5,409 nt of DNA from an uncultured Eubacteriales bacterium. GTDB lineage: Bacteria > Bacillota > Clostridia > Oscillospirales > CAG-272. The stretch is taken from assembly GCA_934467435.1 (NCBI GenBank), contig CAKSLR010000088.1, positions 1 to 5,409 on the forward strand, in the 5' to 3' direction. The translations under genes and the position numbers were made by a program. Below the pieces are notes generated by a model that saw only the letters and a program-made list of their open reading frames with translations, ran no database searches and was not told the DNA's origin. Each line of letters starts with the position of its first letter. Position 1 is the first letter of the stretch. Positions 4,532 through 5,409 of this stretch are shown one piece after another.

Positions 4532-5409
4532 ATGAAAAAAACCTGTATTGCCATCATCGGCTGCGGCAGAATCGCCAATAATGCGCACCTGCCCGCCCTC
4601 AGCGCCATGGAGAATGTGCGTCTGAAATATGCCTGCGATCTGATTGCCGGAAAAGCAGAGAGCGCCTGCACCAAATTCGGCTGTGAAAATGCCATTACCG
4701 ACTACCGCGTTGCCCTTGCCGACCCGGAAGTGGAAGTGGTTTACGTGCTGACCCCGAACGCCGCCCACTATGAAATCAGCATGGCGGCGCTGCGTGCCGG
4801 CAAGCACGTGTTCTGCGAGAAGCCGATTACCGTCAACTATGCCCTCTCCTGCGAGATGGCAGAGGAAGCGCACCGCGCGGGCAAACTGCTGAATATCGGC
4901 GTCTGCAACCGCTACAACCGTTCGGTGGAGATGATTGAAGAACTCTGCCGCAGCGGCGCGCTCGGCGACGTGTATCACGTTTACTGCTCCTTCCGCAGTT
5001 ACCGCAGCATCCCCGGTCTTGGCGGGGCGTTCACCACGAAGAAGGAGTCGGGCGGCGGCGTGCTGATCGACTGGGGCGTGCACTTCCTTGACCTGATTCT
5101 TTACATTCTCGGCGGTGCGAAGCTGGAGACCGTGACCTGCGACACCTACAACAAAATGGCAACCGATATGAAGAGTTACGTTTACCGCAGCATGTGGGCG
5201 GAGGACACGAAGGACATCGAGCACGGCGTCAACGACGTGGATGACTTTGTGACCGGCTACATCCGCACGGACAAGGCAAGCATTTCCTTCAACGGTGCCT
5301 GGGCGCAGAACATCGGGCAGGATGAAATGTTCATCGACTTCCTCGGCGACAAGGGCGGCGTGCGCCTGCAGTACGGCAAGACCTTCACCATCTGGACGGT
5401 GGAGAACGG
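4532..5409 (+). CDS. Gfo/Idh/MocA-family NAD(P)-dependent oxidoreductase (3' end outside the window)
   Basis: The first 292 residues of a cytoplasmic sugar dehydrogenase; relatives are usually 340-390 residues, so the C-terminus is missing. The N-terminal Rossmann fold starts at once (IAIIGCGRIA, glycines 10 and 12). The family EKP motif is at 96-98 (FCEKPITVN), giving catalytic K97. The C-terminal domain shows GGGVLIDWGVHFLDL (174-188), with D180 and H184 spaced as in the Lys-Asp-His catalytic set of inositol dehydrogenase. Such enzymes oxidise a ring hydroxyl of a sugar, inositol or glycoside to a ketone, or do the reverse. The ATG at 4532 is supported by AAAGGGG 8 nt upstream. It is transcribed divergently from the regulator and probably activated by it. 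The substrate is unknown; the neighbouring TIM-barrel isomerase and UxaC suggest a uronate or glycoside. Confidence 0.96.
   Translation, partial: MKKTCIAIIGCGRIANNAHLPALSAMENVRLKYACDLIAGKAESACTKFGCENAITDYRVALADPEVEVVYVLTPNAAHYEISMAALRAGKHVFCEKPITVNYALSCEMAEEAHRAGKLLNIGVCNRYNRSVEMIEELCRSGALGDVYHVYCSFRSYRSIPGLGGAFTTKKESGGGVLIDWGVHFLDLILYILGGAKLETVTCDTYNKMATDMKSYVYRSMWAEDTKDIEHGVNDVDDFVTGYIRTDKASISFNGAWAQNIGQDEMFIDFLGDKGGVRLQYGKTFTIWTVEN

Noticed and set aside
4439..5224. Minus-strand open frame (261 codons) opposite the Gfo/Idh gene
   Set aside because: Antisense shadow; the plus strand carries the Rossmann, EKP and GGGxLxDxGxH motifs.
1..5409. tRNA, rRNA, CRISPR array, insertion sequence or attachment site
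   Set aside because: No cloverleaf, regularly spaced repeats, transposase or long terminal inverted repeats were seen.

Overview
This GC-rich window with strong Shine-Dalgarno sites (GGGAGG, AAAGGGG) and TGTGnTAnnAT extended -10 promoters looks like a chromosome segment of a Firmicute, most likely an anaerobic gut-type clostridium (Oscillospirales-like). A class-I tetrahydrofolate (THF) riboswitch, a type found mainly in Clostridia and lactic acid bacteria, supports this. It carries a small carbohydrate (probably hexuronate or glycoside) catabolic locus next to a separately regulated folate-uptake gene.

Layout from left to right. 1-284: no convincing gene. It holds a strong bidirectional terminator (31-75), a promoter-like site facing right (129-141) and a GC-rich stretch with inverted repeats. 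285-1069, minus strand: folT, the membrane S component of a folate ECF transporter, with its own promoter, a THF riboswitch (905-1020) and a helix that can hide its ribosome binding site (848-887). 1090-2457, minus: uxaC, glucuronate/galacturonate isomerase. 2489-2536, minus: a terminator hairpin whose loop contains the uxaC -10 element. 2582-3430, minus: a xylose-isomerase-like TIM-barrel sugar isomerase/epimerase. 3431-4321, minus: a cupin-AraC regulator that is open in frame straight into the isomerase. 4322-4531: a divergent control region with two promoters, an inverted repeat, a cre-like box and direct repeats. 4532-5409, plus: a Gfo/Idh/MocA oxidoreductase cut off by the window end.

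How the genes may work together (inference): the AraC-type regulator senses a sugar or sugar acid through its N-terminal cupin. It probably controls its own operon (regulator plus isomerase) and the divergent oxidoreductase. The oxidoreductase would oxidise a sugar hydroxyl, the TIM-barrel protein would isomerise, epimerise or cleave the keto product, and UxaC would carry the released uronate into the fructuronate/tagaturonate pathway. folT is unrelated in function and separately switched by reduced folate.

The most notable points are the regulator-isomerase single reading frame across an A7 tract, the regulator's apparent AUC start, two promoters interleaved with terminator-like hairpins, and a visible translational switch downstream of the THF aptamer.
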